A stretch of 64,000 bases of DNA from Verrucomicrobiota bacterium (GTDB lineage Bacteria > Verrucomicrobiota > Verrucomicrobiia > Limisphaerales > UBA1096): the NCBI GenBank assembly GCA_030749225.1, contig JASMKO010000075.1, positions 1 through 64,000 on the forward strand. The letters run 5' to 3'. Numbering within the stretch: position 1 is the stretch's first letter; each line of letters opens with the position of its first letter. The position numbers and the translations under genes are program-made. Positions 1 to 8,153 of this stretch are shown here, one piece after another. The notes beneath the pieces were generated by a model. It made no database searches. It saw only the letters and a list, made by a program, of their open reading frames with translations, and was not told the DNA's origin.

Positions 1-330
1 GACACGCTCGTCATCTGCGGCGGCGAGTTTGGCCGGACGATCTACTCGCAGGGCGCGTTGACCAAGGACAATCACGGTCGCGATCACCACGGCCGGTGCT
101 TCTCAATGTGGATGGCCGGCGGCGGCATCCGGAAGGGCCACCTGCACGGTGAGACCGACGACTTCTGCTACAACATCGTCCGTGACCCGGTGCACATCAA
201 TGACCTCAATGCCACCGTGCTGCAATGCCTCGGCCTCGACCACGAGCAATTCACCTACCGCTACCAGGGCCTCGACCAGCGCCTGACCGGCGTCCAGGGC
301 GCCCGCGTCATCAACGAAATCCTGGCCTGA
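1..330 (+). CDS. DUF1501 family protein, C-terminal part (5' end outside window)
   Basis: The frame is open from base 1, so only about the last 109 residues are present. The visible text (GGEFGRT, then [17 protein letters not shown], then [25 protein letters not shown] and [11 protein letters not shown]) is the classic C-terminus of DUF1501, a sulfatase/alkaline-phosphatase-fold family that is abundant in Planctomycetota and Verrucomicrobiota and usually exported by a Tat signal. In those phyla DUF1501 genes are normally paired with DUF1553/PSD1 genes, which would lie upstream of this window. The exact substrate is not known. The stop codon at 328-330 lies inside a 47-bp repeat that also occurs at 1647-1693. 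Confidence 0.93.
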   Translation, partial: DTLVICGGEFGRTIYSQGALTKDNHGRDHHGRCFSMWMAGGGIRKGHLHGETDDFCYNIVRDPVHINDLNATVLQCLGLDHEQFTYRYQGLDQRLTGVQGARVINEILA

Positions 331-369
331 CACGCCATGTCGTCAACAACTCGCCGCTGATGCGGCGCT
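323..369. repeat. Copy A of a RibD-like reductase 3' end (direct repeat with 1647-1693)
   Basis: This 47-bp stretch matches 1647-1693 at 43 of 47 positions without gaps. On the minus strand it reads [14 protein letters not shown], which corresponds to the C-terminus RIGGELFTTWRVRP of the reductase gene at 1635-2336. It overlaps the DUF1501 stop codon. Together with the copy at 1647-1693 it brackets the AT-rich gene at 407-1360. Confidence 0.8.
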
Positions 370-406
370 TACCTCTAAACTGAACTGTTTGCATTACTAT
401 TGTTCA

Positions 407-1360
407 ATGAAAAAAATTACAACCTTCTTAACGTCGTTATTGTTGGTCGCTTTGGCCTGTAGTTGCCAATCCGTAGACCCGAAAGCTAGACAGTTAGCCG
501 ATAATCTCCCTGTAATTTCATTGGATGACAATTCAATAGACTATTTTAGTGCTGATATTGAATTGCCTGAACTAGCGATTAACACCTATATAGTCGGAAA
601 AACTCCGGGTGATTATGCTATAAAACAAACAGATTCAAATGGACGCCCTTTTCTGTATGGAGCAAACGGAAAAGTTATTATATATAACCCAATAGATGAT
701 TCCTTTGTTATTTTTAACGGTAGTCCGCATGGGGAGATTAATTTAAAAAAGAAATTATTCTCATCTTCGTTTAACATGAGTTTTGGATTTAAATCCGTAA
801 AAGTAGAGGATGGAGAAGACGGTCAATCACTTGGAGAAGAGAGTGTAAATCTTGATATCAAAAGTTTATTTAAGGGGCGATTGTTTTCAACAAACTTAAC
901 AGTTTATACTGGAAATGCAGTCAGACTTCGTCGCATAACCAAAAAGGCCCAACTGGATGCCTTTTTTACTGAGATAAACAATCCTTTATCTCTGCAAAAT
1001 ATAAACATATATATTAAAGACAAAAAAATAGAAAATTTTCCCAAAGAGCCGTTCATTTCCATAAAGAACATAAAAATTAACACGACTGCCGAATCGATGT
1101 TTCCGGAAGTACCGGTTAACGTACTTAAGTCAACAGGGCTAAAAATCACTGATTTAACGAATGTTGAAGATGACGATTTGGTAAACCAATTACAATCATT
1201 GATTCAAATCTCATTGATGAATATTGTACTGTCGTCACAAAACCCGGAAGGACTAGAGGAATTAAACAGGATTACCGGTTTGGATAGTGAGACTATTACT
1301 AGCAGGTCAAATAATGCTCTAGATAAATTAAAGAGTATAATTTCAGGCATTACAAAGTGA
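407..1360 (+). CDS. AT-rich putative lipoprotein of unknown function
   Basis: I do not recognise this 317-residue protein. The frame extends back to an ATG at 389, but the ATG at 407 gives a clean export signal: MKK, a hydrophobic run (LTSLLLVALA), then CSC, which looks like a lipoprotein processing site. The mature part is rich in Asn, Ile, Lys and Ser, with alternating short hydrophobic and polar stretches suggesting beta structure, and no cysteine motif or known catalytic signature. The gene is far more AT-rich than everything around it, lacks the GCTTGGCCAAGC palindrome common elsewhere, and sits between repeats of a neighbouring gene's 3' end. All of this points to recent acquisition. 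Function unknown; export is inferred. Confidence 0.7.
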   Translation: MKKITTFLTSLLLVALACSCQSVDPKARQLADNLPVISLDDNSIDYFSADIELPELAINTYIVGKTPGDYAIKQTDSNGRPFLYGANGKVIIYNPIDDSFVIFNGSPHGEINLKKKLFSSSFNMSFGFKSVKVEDGEDGQSLGEESVNLDIKSLFKGRLFSTNLTVYTGNAVRLRRITKKAQLDAFFTEINNPLSLQNINIYIKDKKIENFPKEPFISIKNIKINTTAESMFPEVPVNVLKSTGLKITDLTNVEDDDLVNQLQSLIQISLMNIVLSSQNPEGLEELNRITGLDSETITSRSNNALDKLKSIISGITK

Positions 1361-1469
1361 GGGATCGGTTCTTGTTGTTAACAAGCAACGGAAATTTGCT
1401 GACTGGTGCATTATGACATATTTTTGCCTTGGTGTGTTGATGGCCCCATCCTACAGCACGCGTCACGTT

Positions 1470-1534
1470 GTGAACAGTTCGCCGTCGATACGGTGTTGTC
1501 GGGTTGGTTCCAGTTTCGCCCCCTTGGCCAAGCG
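1470..1534 (-). pseudogene. Copy B: decayed 3' fragment of a RibD-like reductase gene
   Basis: Positions 1470-1534 align without gaps to 1666-1730 at 53 of 65 bases. The matched region is the C-terminal coding part of the intact reductase at 1635-2336. Read on the minus strand it gives RLAKGAKLEPTRQHRIDGEL followed by FTT and a stop, where the intact gene continues FTTWRV: the Trp codon has become TGA. I read it as a broken paralogous fragment. No upstream part of the gene is present. Confidence 0.7.
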
Positions 1535-1541
1535 AAGTTAG

Positions 1542-1562
1542 GGACGGCTGTCGCAGCCGTCC
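1542..1562. repeat. REP-like perfect hairpin
   Basis: GGACGGCTG, a 3-base loop TCG, then CAGCCGTCC form a perfect 9-bp stem. There is no T-tract, so it does not look like an intrinsic terminator. It resembles a small extragenic palindrome. No second copy was found in the window. Confidence 0.5.
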
Positions 1563-1634
1563 TCGACAATTCCGAAACGGCCGGCTCGGAGAACCAACCC
1601 CACCTTCGCGGCCAATTGCATTAGTGCCACAAAG

Positions 1635-2336
1635 TCATGGTGATATTGGCCTGACACGCCATGTCGTGAACAGCTCGCCGCCGATGCGGCACTGGCGGGT
1701 CAATTCCAGTTTTGCCACCTTGGCCAAGCGGGCGAACCCTTCGCCATCGGCGATCGTCGGGGCGTCCCGACCGCTGATGATTCTCGGGCAGACGGTCAGG
1801 TGCAGCTCATCCACGAGGCCAAGCCGGAGCAACTCGAAATTCAACTCACCGCCGCCTTCGCACAGCAGTCGCTTGACGGCCCAGTCGCGCCGTAGCCAGC
1901 CAAGCGCCTGGCCAAGCGCGACGCTTTTTTTGCCAGAGACTTTCACGCAGTCGGCCAGCCGTTTCAGCTTGGCCAAGCGCGATTTCGGCGCCCGGCCCGA
2001 CGCCAGCACGATGAGCGGCGACACCCCGTGCTGAAAGATTTTCGCCTGTGGGTCAACCGAACCGGAGCCACTCACTACGATGCGCAGGTTCTGACTGGCC
2101 AAGCCGCCTCGAAGTCGCCGCCGCTCGTACTCCGGGCCACCGGCGTCCAGCGTTATTGGTGCGGACTCCACCGTTCGCGCGCCGCACATCACCGCGTCGG
2201 TTGTGGCCCGGAGCGTGAGCAGGTTGGCGTGATCTTGCCGGCTGCCGAACGCGACGAACCGCCGGTGTGGCGGCGCGATCTTGCCGTCGGCCGACATCGC
2301 CATGTTGATCAGCACGAATGGACGTGTGGTTTTCAT
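1635..2336 (-). CDS. RibD C-terminal-domain (DHFR-like) reductase
   Basis: A 233-residue stand-alone reductase of the RibD_C/dihydrofolate reductase-like fold. The family includes the NADPH-dependent 5-amino-6-(5-phosphoribosylamino)uracil reductase of riboflavin synthesis. Visible hallmarks are the N-terminal strand FVLINMAMSADGKIA, the cofactor region TTDAVMCGARTV, and CEGGGELNFELL before the closing LVDELHLTVCPRIISG. No deaminase domain is fused, so a role outside riboflavin synthesis is possible. Its start abuts the stop of queA, suggesting co-transcription from the region upstream of queA. Fragments of its 3' end recur at 323-369 and 1470-1534. Confidence 0.85.
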   Translation of the reverse strand: MKTTRPFVLINMAMSADGKIAPPHRRFVAFGSRQDHANLLTLRATTDAVMCGARTVESAPITLDAGGPEYERRRLRGGLASQNLRIVVSGSGSVDPQAKIFQHGVSPLIVLASGRAPKSRLAKLKRLADCVKVSGKKSVALGQALGWLRRDWAVKRLLCEGGGELNFELLRLGLVDELHLTVCPRIISGRDAPTIADGEGFARLAKVAKLELTRQCRIGGELFTTWRVRPISP

Positions 2337-3407
2337 TCAGTGCAAAAACATCGCGTCGCCGTAGCTGAAAAAACGGTACCGCTCGGCGACCGCCTCTGCG
2401 TAGGCGCGCAGGACCAGTTCACGTCCGTCGGTGTCGCCCGGGTGCGCGAACGCGCTGACGAGCATCAGCAGTGTCGACTTGGGTAGGTGGAAATTGGTGA
2501 GCAGTGCATCGACGATCTGAAACTCGTGCGGCGGATAGATGAAAATATCGGTGCGACTGTTCTGTGGCTCGATCGTTTCACCACGTTGGCCAACCGACTC
2601 GAGCACGCGCATGCTGGTTGTGCCGACGGCCACCACCCGGCGGCCTTCCGCCTTGGCTTGGTTAATTGCCTCGGCGGCGGCGGCGCTGATTTCAAATTGT
2701 TCCTTGTGCATTGGGTGATCCTCGATGCGGTCGCATTCGACCGGCTGGAATGTGCCCGGCCCGACATGCAGCGTCACCGCTGCGAACGTCACGCCATTCG
2801 AGCGGAGCCGGTCGAGCAGTTCGTCTGTGAAGTGCAGTCCCGCCGTTGGCGCGGCGACCGAGCCGTCGGTCTTCGCGTACACGGTCTGGTAGCGATCACG
2901 ATCAGCGAGCGTGTCAGCCGGCGAGCGTTCGATGTACGGCGGCAACGGCGTTTCTCCGATGGCCTTGAGAAGGTCGTGTGTGTTCGGTGAGTTGGGGAGT
3001 CGCACCAGGTATTTGCCGGTGTCGTTCTTGTCGATTGCCTCGACCCAGTGCTCGGTTGACTGCCCGTCGAGGTCGTGCAACTGGATCCGGGTGCCGTTGT
3101 GAATCCGTTTGCCGGGACGCAGCATGCACCACCATTCACCGGGGGCGCGCTGCTCGGTGAACAGGATTTCCACCCGCGCGCCGTCGCCCTCCTTTTGCCC
3201 GCGCACGCGCGCCGGGATGACGCGCGAGTTGTTCGCCACCAACACGTCGCCCGGCCGGAGCAACGTCTCCAGTTCGGCGAATCGCCGATGCGTAATGGCG
3301 TCGCTGGCGCGTTCCAGCGCCAGCAACCGCGAGGCGTCCCGCTGCGCAATGGGGTGTTGCGCGATCAATTCCTGGGGGAGGGGATAGTCGAATTCGTCCG
3401 TTCGCAC
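2337..3407 (-). CDS. queA: S-adenosylmethionine:tRNA ribosyltransferase-isomerase
   Basis: QueA transfers and isomerises the ribosyl group of SAM onto 7-aminomethyl-7-deazaguanine in tRNA, giving epoxyqueuosine at wobble position 34. The 356-residue length is normal. Family blocks are visible from the start (DYPLPQELIAQHP, then RDASRLL), through VANNSRVIPARV, to DRYQTVYAKTDGSVAAPTAGLHF and TNFHLPKSTLLMLVSAF near the end. The partner enzyme tgt is in the same window at 27298-28449. The gene faces mraZ across a 284-bp divergent intergenic region, and the RibD-like reductase follows directly. Confidence 0.97.
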   Translation of the reverse strand: MRTDEFDYPLPQELIAQHPIAQRDASRLLALERASDAITHRRFAELETLLRPGDVLVANNSRVIPARVRGQKEGDGARVEILFTEQRAPGEWWCMLRPGKRIHNGTRIQLHDLDGQSTEHWVEAIDKNDTGKYLVRLPNSPNTHDLLKAIGETPLPPYIERSPADTLADRDRYQTVYAKTDGSVAAPTAGLHFTDELLDRLRSNGVTFAAVTLHVGPGTFQPVECDRIEDHPMHKEQFEISAAAAEAINQAKAEGRRVVAVGTTSMRVLESVGQRGETIEPQNSRTDIFIYPPHEFQIVDALLTNFHLPKSTLLMLVSAFAHPGDTDGRELVLRAYAEAVAERYRFFSYGDAMFLH

Positions 3408-3611
3408 GGCGGCAATCTAGTAGCCGGTTTTGGGGCCGGTTTCAATGGAGCGACTTCCGGGGCCGCAAACCGAACGGGAAACGGGCCAGTTGTGTGAATT
3501 TAGCCGACAACCGGCTTGGCCAAGCGGCCCAGAAGGGGAAAAATGGGGTAAATCACTTGAAAACCGGTAAAACGGCATCGTGAAAAAAATAAATTTTTTT
3601 CAAAAAATTGG

Positions 3612-3640
3612 TTGACGCATCGGGGTCAAAACGGTAGAGA
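3612..3640 (+). promoter_or_regulatory. Candidate sigma-70 promoter of the dcw cluster
   Basis: TTGACG (3612-3617), a 17-bp spacer, then TAGAGA (3635-3640). An A/T-rich run just upstream could serve as an UP element. The -10 element is weak. Transcription would begin near 3647, inside the proposed MraZ site. Confidence 0.5.
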
Positions 3641-3641
3641 A

Positions 3642-3666
3642 CGGGAAAATTTGGGTCGCACAGGGC
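3642..3666 (+). promoter_or_regulatory. Candidate MraZ box (three phased GGG repeats)
   Basis: CGGGA (3642-3646), TGGGT (3652-3656) and AGGGC (3662-3666) repeat with exact 10-bp spacing. The E. coli MraZ operator is TGGGN repeated with 5-bp spacers, which is the same geometry. The array lies between the candidate promoter and the mraZ start, as expected for autoregulation. A further GGGG pair with 10-bp spacing lies upstream at 3535-3548. Confidence 0.6.
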
Positions 3667-3691
3667 CGTTTTGGTGCCCGAGCTACCCGTT

Positions 3692-4156
3692 ATGTCAGCA
3701 ACCCAAGATCAACCGACGACCGTGTATTCCGGTCGATTCCGACACGGAATCGACGGTAGCCGCCGTGTCATGGTGCCTTCCAAATGGCGGCTCAAATCAG
3801 GCAAAACCGATTTGGCCATCCTCCCGTGGCCGCTGGGTGAGCAGCAGTTTCTCCTGGTTCTGCCCCCCACGCGGTGGAAGTTGCTACTGGATCGGCTCAA
3901 TGAAATGTCGCTTTCCGACGACCAAGCGGCGGTGGTGGAGCGGGTAATCGGGGGGAGTTCGGCCCACCTGAAACTGGACAGGGCCGGCCGGCTTTGTTTG
4001 CCGGAGGAATTGGCGGCCGTGGCCGGATTGCGGAAGGAGGCCATGCTTGTCGGCCGACTGAACAAGTTTGAAATCTGGGAGCCGGATCGGTTCGCAGAAA
4101 ACAACAAGGGCAACGAGGCGGTCGCCGCGGCGGCCATCAAGAATTTAAATCTATGA
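3692..4156 (+). CDS. mraZ: Transcriptional regulator MraZ
   Basis: MraZ is the first gene of most dcw clusters and a DNA-binding ring protein that usually represses its own promoter. Two AbrB-like half domains are visible: GRFRHGIDGSRRVMVPSKWR near the N-terminus and LKLDRAGRLCLPEELAAVAGL about 70 residues later. The frame is open further upstream, but the ATG at 3692 (MSATQDQ) gives about 154 residues, a normal length, and places the phased GGG repeats just upstream. The second domain is followed by the usual KFEIWEPDRF. The stop overlaps the start of the next ORF. Confidence 0.93.
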   Translation: MSATQDQPTTVYSGRFRHGIDGSRRVMVPSKWRLKSGKTDLAILPWPLGEQQFLLVLPPTRWKLLLDRLNEMSLSDDQAAVVERVIGGSSAHLKLDRAGRLCLPEELAAVAGLRKEAMLVGRLNKFEIWEPDRFAENNKGNEAVAAAAIKNLNL

Positions 4157-4911
4157 ACCTGATGCAATATCTGTCGGTCAGTGGAACCCTCGAGGGGCCA
4201 AGGGAAAAATTCCTGTCTCGCAAGATCGGGAGCAGCCAGGGGGATTTTACGGGCGAGGGCAGGGAGGATCTTGCTCACCCGGAGCCGGTGGCGCTGGCTG
4301 AGCCGGCGGCGCGGGAGGCGGGGCAGGGAGAGTTTGGCTTTGTCGATCCGTTGGTCATCGAGCCGAAGCCGTCCGGGCCGGGAAACCACCTCGAGCTTGC
4401 CCAGGAGGAAACCAAGCCGCGGGACCGGGATCAGGTCGAGGTATACAGCCGCATCAGTCCGACGCGCGTGCGGGTGGTTCGAAACGACCTAGCAGGGTCG
4501 GATCTCACGCTTCGTGCCGTTGAAGGGGTGGAACAGTTTCGGCCGAGCCTGATCGCCGAGGAGCCGTCGATAAGCACCTGGTCCGAGCGTATGCGCGGCC
4601 GGCTTGAGCCATTGAACCGGGTGTCGAAATGGATGTCACGCCGGTCGTGGCGTTGGCTGCTGGCGTTCAAGTCGTTTTGGCCGGTTGGAATCATGGCCGG
4701 GGCGTCCGCCGGGTCGCTGAAAGTTGTTCCTGAAAAAGTGGCACAGGAGACGCCGGAGCAAATGAACTCCACCGAGTTGGACGAGGCGATCGAGATGGCT
4801 AAGGACTACAAGACCGACGTGTACGTGGATGGCCGAGTGGCGTGGAGTTACGAGGAATACGCCTCCAGCGTGGAGGAGATGGTTCCTATCGAGTATGCCA
4901 ATGACTTGTGA
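4153..4911 (+). CDS. Unknown protein between mraZ and rsmH, one possible membrane segment
   Basis: A 252-residue protein that I do not recognise. It starts inside the mraZ stop (ATGA overlap) and its own stop overlaps the GTG start of rsmH, so it is translationally built into the dcw operon. The N-terminal half is polar and Glu/Pro/Arg-rich. One hydrophobic stretch around residues 160-185 (RSWRWLLAF through GIMAGASAG) could span or touch the membrane, and an acidic tail follows. In the canonical order mraZ is directly followed by rsmH, so this is an insertion, possibly lineage-specific. A division-related role is only inferred from position. Confidence 0.75.
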   Translation: MNLMQYLSVSGTLEGPREKFLSRKIGSSQGDFTGEGREDLAHPEPVALAEPAAREAGQGEFGFVDPLVIEPKPSGPGNHLELAQEETKPRDRDQVEVYSRISPTRVRVVRNDLAGSDLTLRAVEGVEQFRPSLIAEEPSISTWSERMRGRLEPLNRVSKWMSRRSWRWLLAFKSFWPVGIMAGASAGSLKVVPEKVAQETPEQMNSTELDEAIEMAKDYKTDVYVDGRVAWSYEEYASSVEEMVPIEYANDL

Positions 4912-5834
4912 CCGAATTCATCCACGAACCGGTGCTGCTGGAGGAGGCGCTCTCGGCTCTTCAACCGGTGGCAGGCCGGCTGTATGTGGATGGGACGATC
5001 GGCGGCGGCGGACACGCGGAGGCGATTCTCGAGGCGAGCGGGCCGGATGGAAGGCTGGTGGCGTTCGATCGCGACGACCGTGCGATCGATGCCACGGTCA
5101 TGCGTCTGGCACGGTTTGGCGATCGGGTGGAACTGCACCGGGAACCGTTTTCCGGCTTGACCAAGCGCTTACTCAAGGCGAGTTGCGACGGAGTGCTGCT
5201 GGATCTCGGGGTGAGTTCGCCGCAGTTGGACGAGGCGGAGCGTGGCTTCAGCTTCCAGGCCGAGGGGCCGTTGGATATGCGGATGGATCAGAGGCAGCCG
5301 ATGACGGCGGAGCAGTTGGTGAACGAGCTCGAGGCCGAAGAGTTGGCGAAGATTTTTTGGGAACTGGGCGGCGAGCGCCGGTCGCGCCGCATCGCCCGAG
5401 CCATTGTTGAACAACGCGGCATGCAGCGACTCGAAACCACCACGCAGCTGGCCAACACCGTGGAGAGGGCCTGCCCACGGCGGGCACGCACGCACCCGGC
5501 GACAGGCGTGTTCCAGGCGCTGCGCATGGCGGTCAACGACGAACTCACCCAGGTGCGGGCCGGGCTGGAAGCCGCCTGGTCCGTGCTCAAGCCGGGCGGT
5601 CGGCTGGCGGTGATTTCGTTCCACTCCGGGGAGGATCGGCTGGTGAAACAGTTCAGCCGCCGCTTGGCCAAGCCGTATACCGTCCGCGGCGAAGTTGACG
5701 TGCCGGAATTACGCGAGCCGTGCGAGCCGTCGGCCCGTGAGTTGAACCGCAGATCGATCAAGCCGGGCGCGGCCGAGTTGGAGCGAAATCCCCGGAGTCG
5801 AAGTGCCCAGTTGCGGGCGCTGGAAAAACTGTAA
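4908..5834 (+). CDS. rsmH: 16S rRNA (cytosine(1402)-N(4))-methyltransferase
   Basis: RsmH (MraW) methylates N4 of C1402 in the ribosomal P site using SAM. The protein has 308 residues, a normal length. The start FIHEPVLLEEAL and the SAM loop DGTIGGGGHAEAIL are textbook, followed by DGVLLDLGVSSPQLD, RGFSF, GPLDMRMD, HPATGVFQALRMAVNDEL and the C-terminal RLAVISFHSGEDRLVKQF. The GTG start at 4908 overlaps the preceding stop. An exact copy of the 12-bp palindrome (5662-5673) encodes RLAK within RRLAKPYT. Confidence 0.97.
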   Translation: MTEFIHEPVLLEEALSALQPVAGRLYVDGTIGGGGHAEAILEASGPDGRLVAFDRDDRAIDATVMRLARFGDRVELHREPFSGLTKRLLKASCDGVLLDLGVSSPQLDEAERGFSFQAEGPLDMRMDQRQPMTAEQLVNELEAEELAKIFWELGGERRSRRIARAIVEQRGMQRLETTTQLANTVERACPRRARTHPATGVFQALRMAVNDELTQVRAGLEAAWSVLKPGGRLAVISFHSGEDRLVKQFSRRLAKPYTVRGEVDVPELREPCEPSARELNRRSIKPGAAELERNPRSRSAQLRALEKL

Positions 5835-5840
5835 ACAACC

Positions 5841-6233
5841 ATGCCGCGCAACCGTAAAAAGCAGGACTCACCTTTGAGCGTTGGCTTGTGGATTCGGGCC
5901 GCGCTGCTTTGCCTCGTCCTCGGGGGCACGGCGATGGGGTATGTGTGGCAGAAATCGCAGATACACCAGCTCGGCACCGAGGTCCGAAAAAAAGAAATGA
6001 GGCTCGATTTGCTCAGGGGCGACAACGAACGGTGGCAGCAGCTCCGTGCCGAGATGCGCTCGACCAAGAAACTTTATGACCGGGTCCGCGCACTCGGGCT
6101 GGGGCTGGCAATGCCCCAGCCGGAGCAGGTGCTACGACTCCCTGATCTTCCGCTAGACGCCAAGGAGCTGAAGCAAAGCAAACCGGGGGATTACCGAACG
6201 GTAACCAACAAGCCACGCTGGGAACAGCCGTGA
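5841..6233 (+). CDS. ftsL: FtsL-like bitopic division protein
   Basis: A 130-residue protein between rsmH and ftsI, the position of ftsL. A short basic N-terminus (MPRNRKKQ) precedes a single membrane segment (about residues 17-36, IRAALLCLVLGG) and then a heptad-like, coiled-coil-prone stretch (HQLGTEVRKKEMRLDLL). This is the standard FtsL/DivIC plan. FtsL sequences diverge quickly, so the call rests on topology and gene order. The C-terminal third is Pro/Lys-rich and probably disordered. Confidence 0.75.
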   Translation: MPRNRKKQDSPLSVGLWIRAALLCLVLGGTAMGYVWQKSQIHQLGTEVRKKEMRLDLLRGDNERWQQLRAEMRSTKKLYDRVRALGLGLAMPQPEQVLRLPDLPLDAKELKQSKPGDYRTVTNKPRWEQP

Positions 6234-6266
6234 CGGACATGAAAAAAAATCTGTTCACACACTGAC

Positions 6267-8153
6267 GTGGCAACGATCGCAGCCAACGCTCACCGGGGAA
6301 GGGTGATGTTACTGGTCTCACTCATAACGGCCGGTTATGTGGGACTCGGGGTGAGGTTGGTGGATATTCAAATACTCCAGCACGAAAAGCACGCCTTGCA
6401 CGCGCTGGACAACACTCGCCGCAAGGTGATTCAAGGCTCGAGGCGCGGCGACATCCTGGATATCCGCGGTACCGTGCTGGCGACAAGCCGCATCGCCAAG
6501 ACGGTGTGCGCCGACCCGTCGCTGATGGGTGAGCACCAGCCACTTGTGTCCCGGGCGATTGCGCCGCTCCTCGGGCTGGACGCGGGCGGCCTCGCCAAAC
6601 GCATGCAGCGTCGCGTGTACACTGATGATGAGGGCCGTCGGCGGGAGGATAAGCACGTCGTGCTCAAGCGCAAGGTGCCGCTGGAGAAGTGGCAGGCTGT
6701 CACCAACGCCATGGCGCAGCTCGAGTTCGGGATCGACGTGAAGTCGCTGCCGCGCCGGGAACGGCTGAACTATTACAATGTGCGTCGGTCCGTGTTCTGC
6801 GAGCGGGTCGATTCGCAGTTGCGCGTCTACCCCAGCGGCAGCCTGGCTGCCCACGTGACCGGGTTTGTAGGCGTGCGTGACCCGGGGGATTCGGGCGTGC
6901 CGGTGGTCGGTCTGGAGGGGAAACACGGCATTGAGAAGATGCTCGACTCGGAACTCGAGGGAGTGCGCGGCTGGCGCGAGACAGAGACCGACCGCAGCCG
7001 CCGCGAGGTGGTGGCGTTCCGAGAGTACAACGTGAAGCCTCGCGACGGCTTGAACGTGGTGCTGACGCTCGACGCGAATGTGCAGTACATCGCCGAAAAG
7101 GCGCTTGAGACGCTTTGTGCGAAACACACGCCGGCAAGCGCCTGCGCCGTGGTGGTTGATCCGCGGACCGGCTCCATTCTCGCGTTGGCGAACCGGCCGA
7201 CATTCGACCCGAACCAGCCGGGCGACTCCACCGCTGCTAACCGGCGCAATCGCGTGATCACCGACTCGTTCGAGCCGGGATCGACCTTCAAAATCGTGGC
7301 GGTTTCCGGCGCGCTCAATGAGTACGCAGTTCGGATTACCGACCGGTTCCACTGCGAGAACGGCCGCTACTACTTCGCCGGAAAGGTGCTGCGCGACCAC
7401 CATGCGTATGGCCTGATGTCTGTCCGCGAGATCATCACCAAGTCGTCCAATATCGGCACGGCCAAGGTGGCGATGAAGCTTGGGCCGCATCGGCTACATA
7501 ATTACATCTCTGAAATGGGCTTTGGTCAGCCCAGCGGCGTGCCGTTACCGGGGGAGGTGCGCGGTATACTGCACCCGGTCAGCCGTTGGAGTAAACTCTC
7601 CATCTCTCGCATCCCAATGGGCCACGAGATCGCGGCGACGCCGCTGCAGCTCATGATGGCGATGTCTGCCATGGCCAACGGCGGCAACCTGATGCGCCCG
7701 CTGCTGGTCGACCGGTTGGTGGACCGCGACGGCAACGTCGTTATGCAGTACAAGCCCACCATGGTCCGCAAGGTGATCGGCGACGAGACTGCGCAGCAGA
7801 TGGTGACGACGCTGCGGACCGTCGTGTCCGAGGAGGGTACTGCGCGTCAGGCACGGCTCGAGAACTACGCCGTCGCCGGCAAGACCGGCACGGCGCAGAA
7901 GCCGTCGAAGACGAGGCGCGGCTACGAGGCCGGTAAATATTTTTCGTCGTTCATCGGCTTTTTGCCCGCGGAGGCGCCCCGGTTGTGCATCGGGGTGTTT
8001 GTGGACGAGCCGAACAACGGATATTACGGCGGCGTGGTGGCGGGGCCGGCGTTCAAGGCGATCGCCGAGAAGTCGGCCAACTATCTCGGCCTCGAGCCGT
8101 CGGAGCCTGTTCAGTCATTATCGGAGCGCAAACCCCGCGTGGTGTCAAGATGA
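6267..8153 (+). CDS. ftsI: Septal peptidoglycan transpeptidase (class B PBP)
   Basis: A 628-residue class B penicillin-binding protein, the FtsI/PBP3 transpeptidase that works with FtsW at the septum. It starts with GTG. A membrane anchor lies at about residues 11-35, followed by the PBP dimer domain starting near RRGDILDIRGTVLA. The transpeptidase motifs are in order: SXXK as STFK, SXN as SSN, and KTG as KTGTAQK. No PASTA domains are present at the C-terminus. The stop overlaps the murF start as ATGA. The expected neighbour murE is absent. Confidence 0.95.
   Translation: MATIAANAHRGRVMLLVSLITAGYVGLGVRLVDIQILQHEKHALHALDNTRRKVIQGSRRGDILDIRGTVLATSRIAKTVCADPSLMGEHQPLVSRAIAPLLGLDAGGLAKRMQRRVYTDDEGRRREDKHVVLKRKVPLEKWQAVTNAMAQLEFGIDVKSLPRRERLNYYNVRRSVFCERVDSQLRVYPSGSLAAHVTGFVGVRDPGDSGVPVVGLEGKHGIEKMLDSELEGVRGWRETETDRSRREVVAFREYNVKPRDGLNVVLTLDANVQYIAEKALETLCAKHTPASACAVVVDPRTGSILALANRPTFDPNQPGDSTAANRRNRVITDSFEPGSTFKIVAVSGALNEYAVRITDRFHCENGRYYFAGKVLRDHHAYGLMSVREIITKSSNIGTAKVAMKLGPHRLHNYISEMGFGQPSGVPLPGEVRGILHPVSRWSKLSISRIPMGHEIAATPLQLMMAMSAMANGGNLMRPLLVDRLVDRDGNVVMQYKPTMVRKVIGDETAQQMVTTLRTVVSEEGTARQARLENYAVAGKTGTAQKPSKTRRGYEAGKYFSSFIGFLPAEAPRLCIGVFVDEPNNGYYGGVVAGPAFKAIAEKSANYLGLEPSEPVQSLSERKPRVVSR

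Larger units (their letters stand above)
1361..1634. other. Intergenic region with gene remnant and hairpin
   Basis: This stretch of about 270 bases holds no convincing gene. It returns from AT-rich to GC-rich around 1440. It contains a degenerate copy of the reductase 3' end (1470-1534), a palindrome variant with TTGGCCAA at 1524-1531, and a perfect 9-bp hairpin (1542-1562). Confidence 0.6.
3408..3691. other. Divergent intergenic region between queA and mraZ
   Basis: Holds an exact GCTTGGCCAAGC (3514-3525), a pair of GGGG blocks exactly 10 bp apart (3535-3538 and 3545-3548), an A/T-rich run (about 3584-3607) and the candidate mraZ promoter and operator. No gene is seen. Confidence 0.7.

Noticed and set aside
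6318-7490. A 390-residue open frame on the minus strand opposite ftsI
   Set aside because: Antisense shadow of the PBP gene; His- and Arg-rich low-complexity translation.
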